A stretch of DNA of 64,000 bases from Algoriphagus sediminis (GTDB taxonomy: Bacteria > Bacteroidota > Bacteroidia > Cytophagales > Cyclobacteriaceae). Below, in pieces: positions 56,778-64,000 of the stretch (its first letter is position 1; every line of letters begins with the position of its first letter). Under the pieces are notes generated by a model. That model saw only the letters and a list, made by a program, of their open reading frames with translations. It did not search any database and was not told the origin of the DNA. The position numbers and the translations under genes were made by a program. The stretch covers positions 482,759-546,758 of the forward strand of contig NZ_JAUEPH010000004.1 of assembly GCF_030403435.1 (NCBI RefSeq), read 5' to 3'.

Positions 56778-57828
56778 GTCAATTTCTGGTCTTTTGGCTT
56801 GGATAGCTTTTTATGCAGCAACCGTCCTTAACTCCTGCAATCCTGTGCGGGAACAACAAATAATAAACCAAGCCACTGATCCAGAAAGTCCGAAGCAAAA
56901 AATAGGAATAGAAGGCAGAGATATTTTAGTAAATGGAGAACCTTACGTGATTAAAGGAATTTGCTTTAATCCAGTTCCTAAAGGCTCCACTGAACGCTCG
57001 TTCAAAAACTTGGATGAACATATTCATTTGCTGAAAGAAGCTGGTATAAATACGATACGGGTTTACTCACCAATAATTGAAGAAGAGGTATTGAATCGGT
57101 TTGCTGAGGAAAACATCATGGTGATCATTGGCTTTGGCTACAACCAAGATGGTCAATACGATATTCTCTCTGGCACCTACGCAGACTATGTTGAAAAGTT
57201 TAAGGGACATCCTGCCATCCTCATGTGGGAGCTTGGTAATGAGTTTAATTATCACCCTGAGTGGTTTGATGGAGAAATTAAAAATTGGTATCAGGCCATG
57301 AATGATGCTGCAAAAAAGATTCACGAGATAGATCCACTTATTCCAGTGACTACCGCGCATGGAGAGCTACCAGATTCTTTAGCTCTGGCCATGGGCGAAA
57401 GCATTGACATTTGGGGAATGAATGTGTACCGATGGGATGATCCAACTGATATTTTCTCGGAGTGGGCTTCAATAAGCGATAAACCCATGTACCTATCAGA
57501 GGCAGGAGGCGACAGCTATATGACCATCAGCAAAATGGGCTATGACGAAGGAGAAAATCAAAGAGCCCAAGCTGATGCAAATGCAAACATCCTTAAGTCG
57601 GTTTTTTCCAATCTGGAAATAAGTGCTGGCGTAACACTTTTTGCATATAGCGATGAACTCTGGAAAGCAGAAAATCCAGAAAAATATGATATAGGGGGCT
57701 GGGCTCCAAATAGTAGTGGTGTACCTTATGATGGCACTCCTAATGAAGAGTATTGGGGGATTGTGGATGTAGACCTCAATAAAAAGATGACCTTTGAGGT
57801 GGTCAAAAAATACTACACTGAAAATTGA
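56737..57828 (+). CDS. Clan-A (GH2-C/GH5-like) glycoside hydrolase lipoprotein
   Basis: A 363-residue lipoprotein glycosidase. The signal ends in LNSC (Cys34). The TIM barrel opens with ILVNGEPYVIKGICFN, and the two catalytic glutamates are Glu169 in WELGNE (acid/base) and Glu255 in YLSEAGG (nucleophile), the layout of clan GH-A families. Closest outline is the GH2 TIM-barrel domain, but the accessory sandwich domains of GH2 are absent. It begins inside the phosphorylase gene (ATG at 56737; a TTG nine bases earlier is an alternative). Envelope location fits cutting a glucan outside the cytosol before import. Confidence 0.83.
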   Translation: MEKLKRLLFLSGCKSISGLLAWIAFYAATVLNSCNPVREQQIINQATDPESPKQKIGIEGRDILVNGEPYVIKGICFNPVPKGSTERSFKNLDEHIHLLKEAGINTIRVYSPIIEEEVLNRFAEENIMVIIGFGYNQDGQYDILSGTYADYVEKFKGHPAILMWELGNEFNYHPEWFDGEIKNWYQAMNDAAKKIHEIDPLIPVTTAHGELPDSLALAMGESIDIWGMNVYRWDDPTDIFSEWASISDKPMYLSEAGGDSYMTISKMGYDEGENQRAQADANANILKSVFSNLEISAGVTLFAYSDELWKAENPEKYDIGGWAPNSSGVPYDGTPNEEYWGIVDVDLNKKMTFEVVKKYYTEN

Positions 57829-57881
57829 TCTGATCACCAAATATGATTCGATAAAAGAGCTAAGAATTAACCAAACCCAAA

Positions 57882-59312
57882 ATGTCGAAATACAAAACCG
57901 CACCGGAGGACATTGTTCCCATTGTGCAAAAATTTGCCTTCGGAGCCGGAAATCTGGCTAACCAGTTATTCCCTGCAGCACTTGGAGCATTCATGTATTA
58001 TTTGGTGGTAGCCTACAAAATGGATCCCTTGGATGCTGCTCTACTATCTTCTATTCCTCGGCTTATGGATGCGATCACTGATCCAATCATGGGGTATATC
58101 ACAGATAATACTCGGTCAAAATGGGGAAGACGAAAACCTTATATTTTCCTTGGGGCATTTATTACTGGTATCACTTTTATGATCATGTGGCAATTGAATC
58201 CAGAAGATTCTTCCGCCTTTCATTTTTGGTATATTCTTACCCTCTCTTTCGTTTTTTATATCGGCTATACAATTTTTGCCACACCACTTATTGGTCTCGG
58301 CTACGAGATGACCTCAGATTACAATGAACGTACAAGGCTAATGGCCTCGTCACAAATCATTGGTCAGATTGCCTGGATGATTGCTCCTTGGATTTGGTGG
58401 GTCATTGCACAGCCAAACATCTTCCCCACCCAAACGCAAGGTGTGCGGGTGGTTGCCGTAATTACAGGATTAGTCTGTTTGATTTTGGCGGTGCTACCCG
58501 CTTTGCTTTGTAAAGAAATAGATCAGACCAACCTAACAGGTCAATCAGAACTTTCATTCTCCGCCCTCAAAGAAAACCTTTCAAAACTGTTCAAGGGTAT
58601 GAAAGAAATTCTAATGAATCTGGAATTTCTTAGGGTTTGCGGAGCAACTTTTTTGGTATTCAACGGATTCCAGATCGTTGCACAGTTCTCCTTGTTTATC
58701 ATTGTTTATTATATGTTTAATGGTGACTATGGTGCTGCCGGACAATGGCCAGCCTGGTACAATACTCTCGCTGCAGCATCAACCATGTTTATTGTGATAC
58801 CCATAATTACCAAAATGGCGGAGAAATGGGGTAAGAAAAACGCCTTCCTCATCTCCACTTCAATTTCAATCATAGGGTACACTATGAAGTGGTGGGGCTT
58901 TAATCCTGACATCGTCTGGCTCATGTTCATTCAAATTCCTTTTATGTCATTCGGAATTGGTGGACTTTTCACACTGATGATGAGTATGACTGCAGACCTA
59001 TGTGATTTGGATGAGCTGAATAATGGAATGCCCAGAAAAGAAGGAACCTTCGGTGCAGTTTATTGGCTTATGGTGAAAATTGGGACGGCACTAGCCTTGG
59101 GTATTTCAGGGCTGATTTTGAAAATTGTCGGCTGGGATCAAAATGCTGCGACACAAACCATGGAAACATTGACTCAGCTTAGAATCGCAGATGTCATCGT
59201 ACCCGTAGTTACCGCCGGACTAGCGGTACTGGTAATGTGGAATTATAGTATCTCGGAGGAGAGGGCAAACCAGATTCGGAAACAATTGGTAGCCAGAAGA
59301 GGTAAGCTTTGA
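57882..59312 (+). CDS. GPH-type (MelB-like) sugar:cation symporter
   Basis: Twelve-span MFS transporter of the glycoside-pentoside-hexuronide family. The signature DAITDPIMGYITDNTRSKWGRRKPYI lies in the first cytosolic loop region and contains the Asp residues that bind cation and sugar in MelB-like proteins. Length (476) is usual. It lies 53 nt after the glycosidase gene and probably imports the oligosaccharide used by the phosphorylase two genes upstream. Confidence 0.9.
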   Translation: MSKYKTAPEDIVPIVQKFAFGAGNLANQLFPAALGAFMYYLVVAYKMDPLDAALLSSIPRLMDAITDPIMGYITDNTRSKWGRRKPYIFLGAFITGITFMIMWQLNPEDSSAFHFWYILTLSFVFYIGYTIFATPLIGLGYEMTSDYNERTRLMASSQIIGQIAWMIAPWIWWVIAQPNIFPTQTQGVRVVAVITGLVCLILAVLPALLCKEIDQTNLTGQSELSFSALKENLSKLFKGMKEILMNLEFLRVCGATFLVFNGFQIVAQFSLFIIVYYMFNGDYGAAGQWPAWYNTLAAASTMFIVIPIITKMAEKWGKKNAFLISTSISIIGYTMKWWGFNPDIVWLMFIQIPFMSFGIGGLFTLMMSMTADLCDLDELNNGMPRKEGTFGAVYWLMVKIGTALALGISGLILKIVGWDQNAATQTMETLTQLRIADVIVPVVTAGLAVLVMWNYSISEERANQIRKQLVARRGKL

Positions 59313-59531
59313 GAATGGTCAAAAAGTTGAGTTTCTAATTTGATTTTCTACCGCTTTAACCGCTGTAAATCAGTTTATAAACTCTTGATGGTTAACTTTT
59401 ATTCTTCAGATTAAATATCTAATTTGATTAAGGTGGCAGGGATATTTAAAGCACAGTTTTCTGTCTTTGAAGACCTTTATTTTTTATAGGTAAAGCTTTG
59501 CTGATTTTAACACTTTTATTTAACCGAGAGG

Positions 59532-60428
59532 ATGAAAGATTTTTTGAAAAATTATGGATTTAAAATCCTTGCAGGGCTTCTGATTTTAGGGTCTGTGACA
59601 AATGTATTTTTAAACTACGCATTGAGCTTTGAAAACAAGGCTGCAGAAGAAATCACCTTAGCCACTACAGCCTTGTATGAGCTGGAAACCGTAGTATTAC
59701 CTTTGGCTGAATCCATCCCAATTATCAAGTCATGGGGGACTGGAATAGAAAGAGATTTCGATTCCCTACTCTCCTATCTTAATACAGCAGATGTGATCAT
59801 TCTTATCCAAATGATCTTACTGAAAATTAGTCACTGGTGGGTATTCAAAGCAATTTTGATCATTTGCTTCGCAGGGCTTTTTATCCCTTCTTATCAAAAA
59901 CTAGCCAGGAAAATCCTAATAATCGGTTTATTGATTTCTCCTGGAATCGCAATGTATACTCACTCATTAGCACATGTTTCCCAAGAATTAAGTATTGATT
60001 TAGGATCTGATTTAAAGGACCATCTCACCGCGACCAAAGATTCTATACAAACAAAAAAGGATTCGCAAAAGGCTAAGTTGGACAGCCTTATTGCCAAGCA
60101 AAAGGAGAAAAATAATGGCAAGCTTAATATCATTGACAAGGTTGAAGATGATTTTATCAAAGGAAAGGATGAGGTGACTGATGAATTGGAAAAAATCGGC
60201 AAGGATGTCATTGATGTACTTCGATTCGCTGGACAGCATGGACTGGAACTCGCGGTAGCTCTTATAGGAAACATCATCGTGATCTTTCTAGTACTGCCAC
60301 TACTCTTTTGGTATCTGATCGGTGTCGTGGTAAAAAGACAGTTTGGGTATGCAGCCATACTGGAGAAATATGAACAAACTGCAGGGGAAATCAAGGCTTT
60401 AATCAATCAAAAAAGTAAGGAATCATGA
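59532..60428 (+). CDS. Four-span membrane protein with charged coiled-coil loop
   Basis: A 298-residue inner-membrane protein with hydrophobic segments at about 11-30, 90-116, 127-145 and 243-267. Between the third and the fourth lies a charged, Lys/Asp/Glu-rich helical segment of about 80 residues (SIQTKKDSQKAKLDSLIAKQKEK...). I know no family for it. Its last 4 nt overlap the GH25 lysozyme gene (ATGA), so both are made together; joint work at the cell wall is the likely context. Confidence 0.7.
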   Translation: MKDFLKNYGFKILAGLLILGSVTNVFLNYALSFENKAAEEITLATTALYELETVVLPLAESIPIIKSWGTGIERDFDSLLSYLNTADVIILIQMILLKISHWWVFKAILIICFAGLFIPSYQKLARKILIIGLLISPGIAMYTHSLAHVSQELSIDLGSDLKDHLTATKDSIQTKKDSQKAKLDSLIAKQKEKNNGKLNIIDKVEDDFIKGKDEVTDELEKIGKDVIDVLRFAGQHGLELAVALIGNIIVIFLVLPLLFWYLIGVVVKRQFGYAAILEKYEQTAGEIKALINQKSKES

Positions 60429-61180
60429 GAGGAAGTTTAATCTGGGTCATATGTTTTGGTTTGATTCTTTTTTCATGTGGTTCAAATGAAGAAAGCAAAA
60501 CTGTGGAAAGCACACCTCCACAAACAGAAAACACCGCGCCTGAAACAATTGAGAAAAATGAGAATCAAACGAGACTTGGAATTGATGTGTCTCATTTCCA
60601 GGGAGATATTGATTGGAATGAAATAAAGGAGGCAGGAATTCTTTTTGCCTACGATAAAGCTACTCAGGGAGAAACCTATGTGGATCCAGACTATAAAGAA
60701 AATCATATAGGAGCTAAAAATGCTGGTTTGGTCCATGGCTCCTATCACTTTTTTATGTCAAATGACGATCCAATAAAGCAAGCCAAACTATTTTTGGCTA
60801 ATGCCTTATACGAAAAGGGAGACCTTCCTCCAGTTCTGGATCTAGAATCTGGAGGAATCAAGGGTGAAATCACACGTGAAGAATTTGAAAAAAATGTCCT
60901 CGCCTGGTTGGAATATGTGGAAGCAGAGCTTGGGGTTAAGCCAATCGTTTACACCAATCATTCATTTGGAGATCAGTACCTATCAGACGGAAAACTGGCT
61001 GAATACCATTTATGGGTTGCAGAATATGGAGTAGATAAACCAAAAGTCCCCAAAGTCTGGGAAGAACAAGGATGGCTGATTTGGCAGAGGACAGAAAGAG
61101 GCACTGTTGAAGGTGCAATAGGTCAAGTTGACCATGATTTATATAATCCCGAAAAGCCAGCTATTGTGGAATTTGAATGA
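60425..61180 (+). CDS. GH25 lysozyme-like lipoprotein
   Basis: A 251-residue lipoprotein with lipobox LFSC (Cys18), a Thr/Glu/Pro-rich linker to about residue 48 and a GH25 (Chalaropsis-type muramidase) domain. The catalytic residues are visible: Asp54 in GIDVSHFQG and the acids in PVLDLES (Asp139, Glu141). The GH25 family cuts the MurNAc-GlcNAc bond of peptidoglycan. Periplasmic anchoring implies a part in wall turnover or remodelling. It overlaps the four-span membrane protein gene by 4 nt. Confidence 0.9.
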   Translation: MRGSLIWVICFGLILFSCGSNEESKTVESTPPQTENTAPETIEKNENQTRLGIDVSHFQGDIDWNEIKEAGILFAYDKATQGETYVDPDYKENHIGAKNAGLVHGSYHFFMSNDDPIKQAKLFLANALYEKGDLPPVLDLESGGIKGEITREEFEKNVLAWLEYVEAELGVKPIVYTNHSFGDQYLSDGKLAEYHLWVAEYGVDKPKVPKVWEEQGWLIWQRTERGTVEGAIGQVDHDLYNPEKPAIVEFE

Positions 61181-61195
61181 GGACTTTCCCAAAAG

Positions 61196-61233
61196 AAAAA
61201 GCCTCGATCTGATAATTCAAATCGAGGCTTTTT
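61196..61233. terminator. Bidirectional terminator
   Basis: Thirteen-base-pair stem AAAAAGCCTCGAT/ATCGAGGCTTTTT with a twelve-base loop, between the GH25 gene and the convergent PorP/SprF gene. Confidence 0.88.
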
Positions 61234-61247
61234 GCTATAAAGTATTC

Positions 61248-62213
61248 TTACCAAATCAACACTTCGTTGTCAGTTCTTCGGACATTATCTCTAAATAGGC
61301 TGAAGATCGCAGTAAATTCATGTGTATTTCCTGGAAGCAGATAACTACCTGCCACAGGAAACTCATAAACGTATCCCAGTCGGATTCTCTTGGTCATCAC
61401 GCCTAGTTGTAAATTGGTGGCATAATTCACTCTTGTCCCTACTCCTACCCAAATCCTATCCATTAGTAAGGCTTTCAAATTCATTTCAAAATTATCCTCC
61501 AAATCCTTTTGGGTTCGGTAGAAAGCATTGAATATCACCGCCATATTTGGGCCTAAGGCCTCACGATAACCAGCCTGAAAAACAGAGCTCGCCGGATATC
61601 CGTCCATAAACTCATCTCCTGACATGATCTTTCCTCCATTCACCCGTTGCATTCCATAAGAGAAGTAATACTTCGCATGCGTGAGGGCAATACCAAGGTT
61701 AAAGTCAATGATCTGCATATCACTAAAAGATCCCGCATACTGTGAAATGGTAGGGTCATTCATGTCTTCAGCGGATAACTCATTCCCATCCAGTCTCACA
61801 CTCTGGTAATTAACCCCCACTCCCAGTCTAAGATTATGCTTTTCAGTCAGTCGTATTCTACTCGCATACCCGAGCATAACTTCTGACTCCCTAAAGGCCC
61901 CATAGTTATCCTGACGGTAGTTAATCGATATCGCATTCTTTCCCATCAATGCCGGGTCCTCATTTCCACCCAACTCTCCAAAATCCAGCTCCCCACTTAT
62001 AAAATAAGTCCTTGGGGCACCATCCACTCCGGACCATTGGTTCCGAACAAAAGCCCGTACGGCACTTCCTTCATAGCCCGTGAGAGAGGGGTTATAGTAG
62101 CTTTGGAAGTGACTAAACTGACTGATGTACTTCCGCGTCTGAGCCTCTAAGCTGGCCTGGATAAACAAGGTCAGCACCCCGATCAACATTATTGGTTTTA
62201 CTACTCGTTTCAT
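61248..62213 (-). CDS. T9SS PorP/SprF-family outer-membrane protein
   Basis: Barrel protein of the PorP/SprF family that serves type IX secretion, usually coded next to a cargo with a CHU_C-type end, as here. The mature part begins RKYISQFSHFQSYYNPSLTGYEGSAVRAFVRNQWSGVDGAPRTY, the typical PorP start, and continues with AYRQDNYGAFRES-like strands. The ATG at 62213 (MKRVVKPIMLIG) gives a normal signal peptide ending EAQ. An upstream ATG at 62285 overlaps the stop of the cargo gene in TGATG and would add 24 residues; either start is possible and translation coupling is suggested. Confidence 0.9.
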   Translation of the reverse strand: MKRVVKPIMLIGVLTLFIQASLEAQTRKYISQFSHFQSYYNPSLTGYEGSAVRAFVRNQWSGVDGAPRTYFISGELDFGELGGNEDPALMGKNAISINYRQDNYGAFRESEVMLGYASRIRLTEKHNLRLGVGVNYQSVRLDGNELSAEDMNDPTISQYAGSFSDMQIIDFNLGIALTHAKYYFSYGMQRVNGGKIMSGDEFMDGYPASSVFQAGYREALGPNMAVIFNAFYRTQKDLEDNFEMNLKALLMDRIWVGVGTRVNYATNLQLGVMTKRIRLGYVYEFPVAGSYLLPGNTHEFTAIFSLFRDNVRRTDNEVLIW

Positions 62214-62284
62214 GTTTTGACGGTTAAAAAGTGATTCTTTGTTTTCCCTTCTCATTGACTGATTTTTCTCTAGCTTCTTCATCA

Positions 62285-64000
62285 TCAATCAATTAACAGG
62301 TTCAACATTCCTCTTTTTACTTCTCCGGTCTCCTCGACCTCGATCACATACAGATAAGCTCCCACGGGTTGCGGACTACCGTTAAAGGTTCCATCCCATC
62401 GCTGATCCGGATCTTCGGTGTAGAAGAGCCTGTTGTTACCCAGGTCGAAGACAGAAATCTTCACACCCTCGTAGTATCTCAGAGCGGGAACACCCCACAG
62501 ATCATTTACATTATCTCCATTCGGAGTAAAGGTATTCGGCACATCCAATTGATCCAGTGGAGTGCGCTGTCGTTCGATCTGGAAGTTCTTCTCAAGAACA
62601 TTTCCTGCTCGATCCACTACACTCAGCTGGATAGTGAAAGTCGTTCTGCCCGGAGCCTGTTCCGCGCTGCTCCAGAATAAGATTCCATCTATCACCTCGA
62701 AGAAGTCATTATCCAACACACCTTCAGATAAGCTCAACGTATGAATATCATCTGTTGGGTCTATCACCGTAAACACCCCTATTTCCTGGAAGAACACATC
62801 AGGTATGGCTACAAAACTGTTGCTACTCAAGGTCACATCCTGTGGTGCAGGTTTCGCAGCTACAGTGATTTCCAATGTTGGGTTCAAATCCAAAGCATTA
62901 AACAGTCCACTTGGCAGCATGGCCTCACCTGAGAAGTTATTGCTCGAAGGAATAAATGGATTATATCCTGTCAGATCCCATTCCACCGGAACATTGATAA
63001 ATGCTCCCATTCCGGTAATCGCAATCACCTCATCTGGAATTGGAAGATCACCTTCCAAAGTACCCCATGGAACTTCAATGCTTTGTGCGATAAATTCAAC
63101 GACCGATCTCTCCTCAAGATAATCTGGAATTCCATTTCCATTTTCATCTGCGAAGTCGGAGCCATTCTCTGGATCAGTACCTTCTCTCTCTTCTTTATAA
63201 TCTGGAACTCCGTCCCCATCAGTATCAGAATAATCTGATCCATCTTCCGGATCGGTGCCTTCTTCTTCTTCCACATAATCCGGCACTTCATCACCATCGG
63301 AATCCTTAAAGTCATCTGGATCGTTTGGATCGGTACCATCTTCTTCCTCTACATCATCCGGAACACCGTCTCCATCAGAATCATTACTGATGATCTCAAA
63401 TTCGGCCCCAGAGAAGCTGATCGTGTAGTTCATTCCTGCATCTAGGTCGCCTCGGAGTATGTCATAGGTACCTACTTCTTCTCCAGCCTCTCGGCTTAAA
63501 GCTCCGGTAAATACTGACTCATCATCACCCGCTCCATAACCTGAAGCTGTAAAGGTCAATTCAGGATCAGCCTCACCAAAGAGTTTACTCTGTCCCTCAT
63601 CTGCCATTACCATCAGCTCGGCCGGTGTGATCGTTAGATCAGCGGTCAATACCAGATCATTGAAGTTGCTTCCTGTGATCGTGGCCGTAGCCTCCTGGGT
63701 TCCAACATCCGTTCTGGTGTTGTTTGCATAGGCGACCGAAGTTCCTGCCGGAAGTGTACCGGAGATTACAATGCTCTTCTCGGTACCATCGAAGACAAAG
63801 TTTCCATCATCAAAGGTAATTCCTGCAATATCGGCCGGAGTGATCGTCAGATCAGCGGTCAATACCAGATCATTAAAGTTGCTTCCTGCGATCGTGGCCG
63901 TAGCCTCCTGAGTTCCAACATCCGTTCTGGTGTTGTTTGCATAGGCTACTGAAGTGCCTGCCGGAAGTGTACCCGAGATCACAATGTTCTTCTCGGTACC
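62285..64000 (-). CDS. T9SS-secreted multidomain protein, C-terminal part (MBG, TSP3, CHU_C)
   Basis: The visible 571 codons are the C-terminal end of a large secreted protein; the frame is open at base 64000. In order (minus strand) there are two 71-residue MBG-type repeats (VFDGTEKSIVISGTLPAGTS...), a further MBG2-like domain (ADEGQSKLFGEADPELTF), four TSP type-3 calcium-binding repeats built on DSDGDGVPD/DTDGDGVPD/DENGNGIPD, a beta-rich linker, and a CHU_C gliding-motility domain (VPNTFTPNGDNVNDLW ... MLNLLID) that acts as type B T9SS sorting signal. It is likely an adhesin or surface matrix protein. The PorP/SprF gene directly downstream is its probable export partner. Confidence 0.92.
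   Translation of the reverse strand, partial: GTEKNIVISGTLPAGTSVAYANNTRTDVGTQEATATIAGSNFNDLVLTADLTITPADIAGITFDDGNFVFDGTEKSIVISGTLPAGTSVAYANNTRTDVGTQEATATITGSNFNDLVLTADLTITPAELMVMADEGQSKLFGEADPELTFTASGYGAGDDESVFTGALSREAGEEVGTYDILRGDLDAGMNYTISFSGAEFEIISNDSDGDGVPDDVEEEDGTDPNDPDDFKDSDGDEVPDYVEEEEGTDPEDGSDYSDTDGDGVPDYKEEREGTDPENGSDFADENGNGIPDYLEERSVVEFIAQSIEVPWGTLEGDLPIPDEVIAITGMGAFINVPVEWDLTGYNPFIPSSNNFSGEAMLPSGLFNALDLNPTLEITVAAKPAPQDVTLSSNSFVAIPDVFFQEIGVFTVIDPTDDIHTLSLSEGVLDNDFFEVIDGILFWSSAEQAPGRTTFTIQLSVVDRAGNVLEKNFQIERQRTPLDQLDVPNTFTPNGDNVNDLWGVPALRYYEGVKISVFDLGNNRLFYTEDPDQRWDGTFNGSPQPVGAYLYVIEVEETGEVKRGMLNLLID
63618..64000. repeat. 213-bp near-identical tandem repeat coding for MBG domains
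   Basis: One full copy (63618-63830) and a cut second copy (63831-64000) are almost base-identical, with a period of exactly 213 bp (71 codons). The array continues out of the window. Confidence 0.92.

Noticed and set aside
59960..60406. Minus-strand frame of 148 codons
   Set aside because: Antisense to the charged loop of the four-span membrane protein; Ser/Phe-rich shadow.
59532..61180. Prophage lysis cassette (holin plus endolysin)
   Set aside because: No other phage genes nearby, the GH25 protein is a lipoprotein, and the membrane protein is much larger than a holin.
63025..63339. Minus-strand frame with repeated short motifs in another frame of the T9SS cargo gene
   Set aside because: Periodic only because the TSP3 repeats are periodic in the true frame.
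63618..64000. CRISPR-like or mobile repeat array
   Set aside because: The 213-bp period is in frame with the protein and corresponds to MBG domains without spacers.

Overview
The window reads as a chromosomal segment of an aerobic member of the Bacteroidota, most likely order Cytophagales, family Cyclobacteriaceae (Algoriphagus-like). That placement is inferred from gene content: a type IX secretion (T9SS) cargo with its PorP/SprF partner, a TamL lipoprotein, many SPI/SPII-exported envelope proteins, low GC, and near absence of Shine-Dalgarno sites. Several intergenic regions carry the Bacteroidota -7 promoter motif TAnnTTTG, some with a TTG 17-23 nt upstream. I saw no rRNA, insertion sequence, prophage or CRISPR array. 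Gene density is high and only one stretch longer than 300 bases lacks a protein gene.

Layout. 1-5300 (minus): the start of a polysaccharide-export gene (SLBB protein, cut by the window edge) behind a winged-helix regulator, a small membrane protein, a penicillin-acylase-family hydrolase and a DUF2911 lipoprotein. 5500-13700: an EEP-family phosphatase/nuclease, an MMPL/RND exporter, thyA, an NTF2-fold protein, an S9 peptidase and a small secreted protein. 13704-14034 holds a candidate small RNA with its own promoter and terminator. 14035-22543: an Lrp-type regulator, the full sufBCDSE operon with a SufT-like protein and a bacilliredoxin, then gltA and an acyl-CoA-binding protein. 22594-25282 (minus): secreted protein, bile-acid-symporter-like transporter and a TrmH/SpoU methyltransferase, divergent from tamL.

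25302-42843 is a run of 16 co-directional genes, nearly all envelope proteins: TamL, HemF, PAP2 phosphatase, several beta-barrels, an OmpA-type protein with a very long linker, a HAD phosphatase lipoprotein, a phosphate-selective-type porin, a POTRA-less Omp85-like barrel, and two DUF4136 lipoproteins plus relatives. 42897-52831: ppc, a lactonase-type beta-propeller, menC, queA, a stand-alone LytTR regulator, a lipoprotein beta-propeller, a PAS protein ending in a histidine-kinase dimerisation helix whose histidine is replaced by tyrosine, and a small protein. Two tRNA genes (Ser-GCT, Pro-TGG) follow at 53009-53182.

53388-59312 looks like a carbohydrate-use cassette: a GH94-like phosphorylase, an overlapping clan-A glycosidase lipoprotein and a GPH-type sugar symporter. 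59532-61180 pairs a membrane protein with a GH25 lysozyme lipoprotein. 61248-64000 (minus) is the end of a large T9SS-secreted protein with MBG repeats, calcium-binding TSP3 repeats and a CHU_C-type sorting domain, coupled to a PorP/SprF membrane protein.

The best candidates for something new are the small-RNA unit at 13783-13987, the interlocked divergent tamL/trmH promoters at 25267-25320, the His-less kinase-like protein near an orphan LytTR regulator, and the phosphorylase/glycosidase/symporter cassette.
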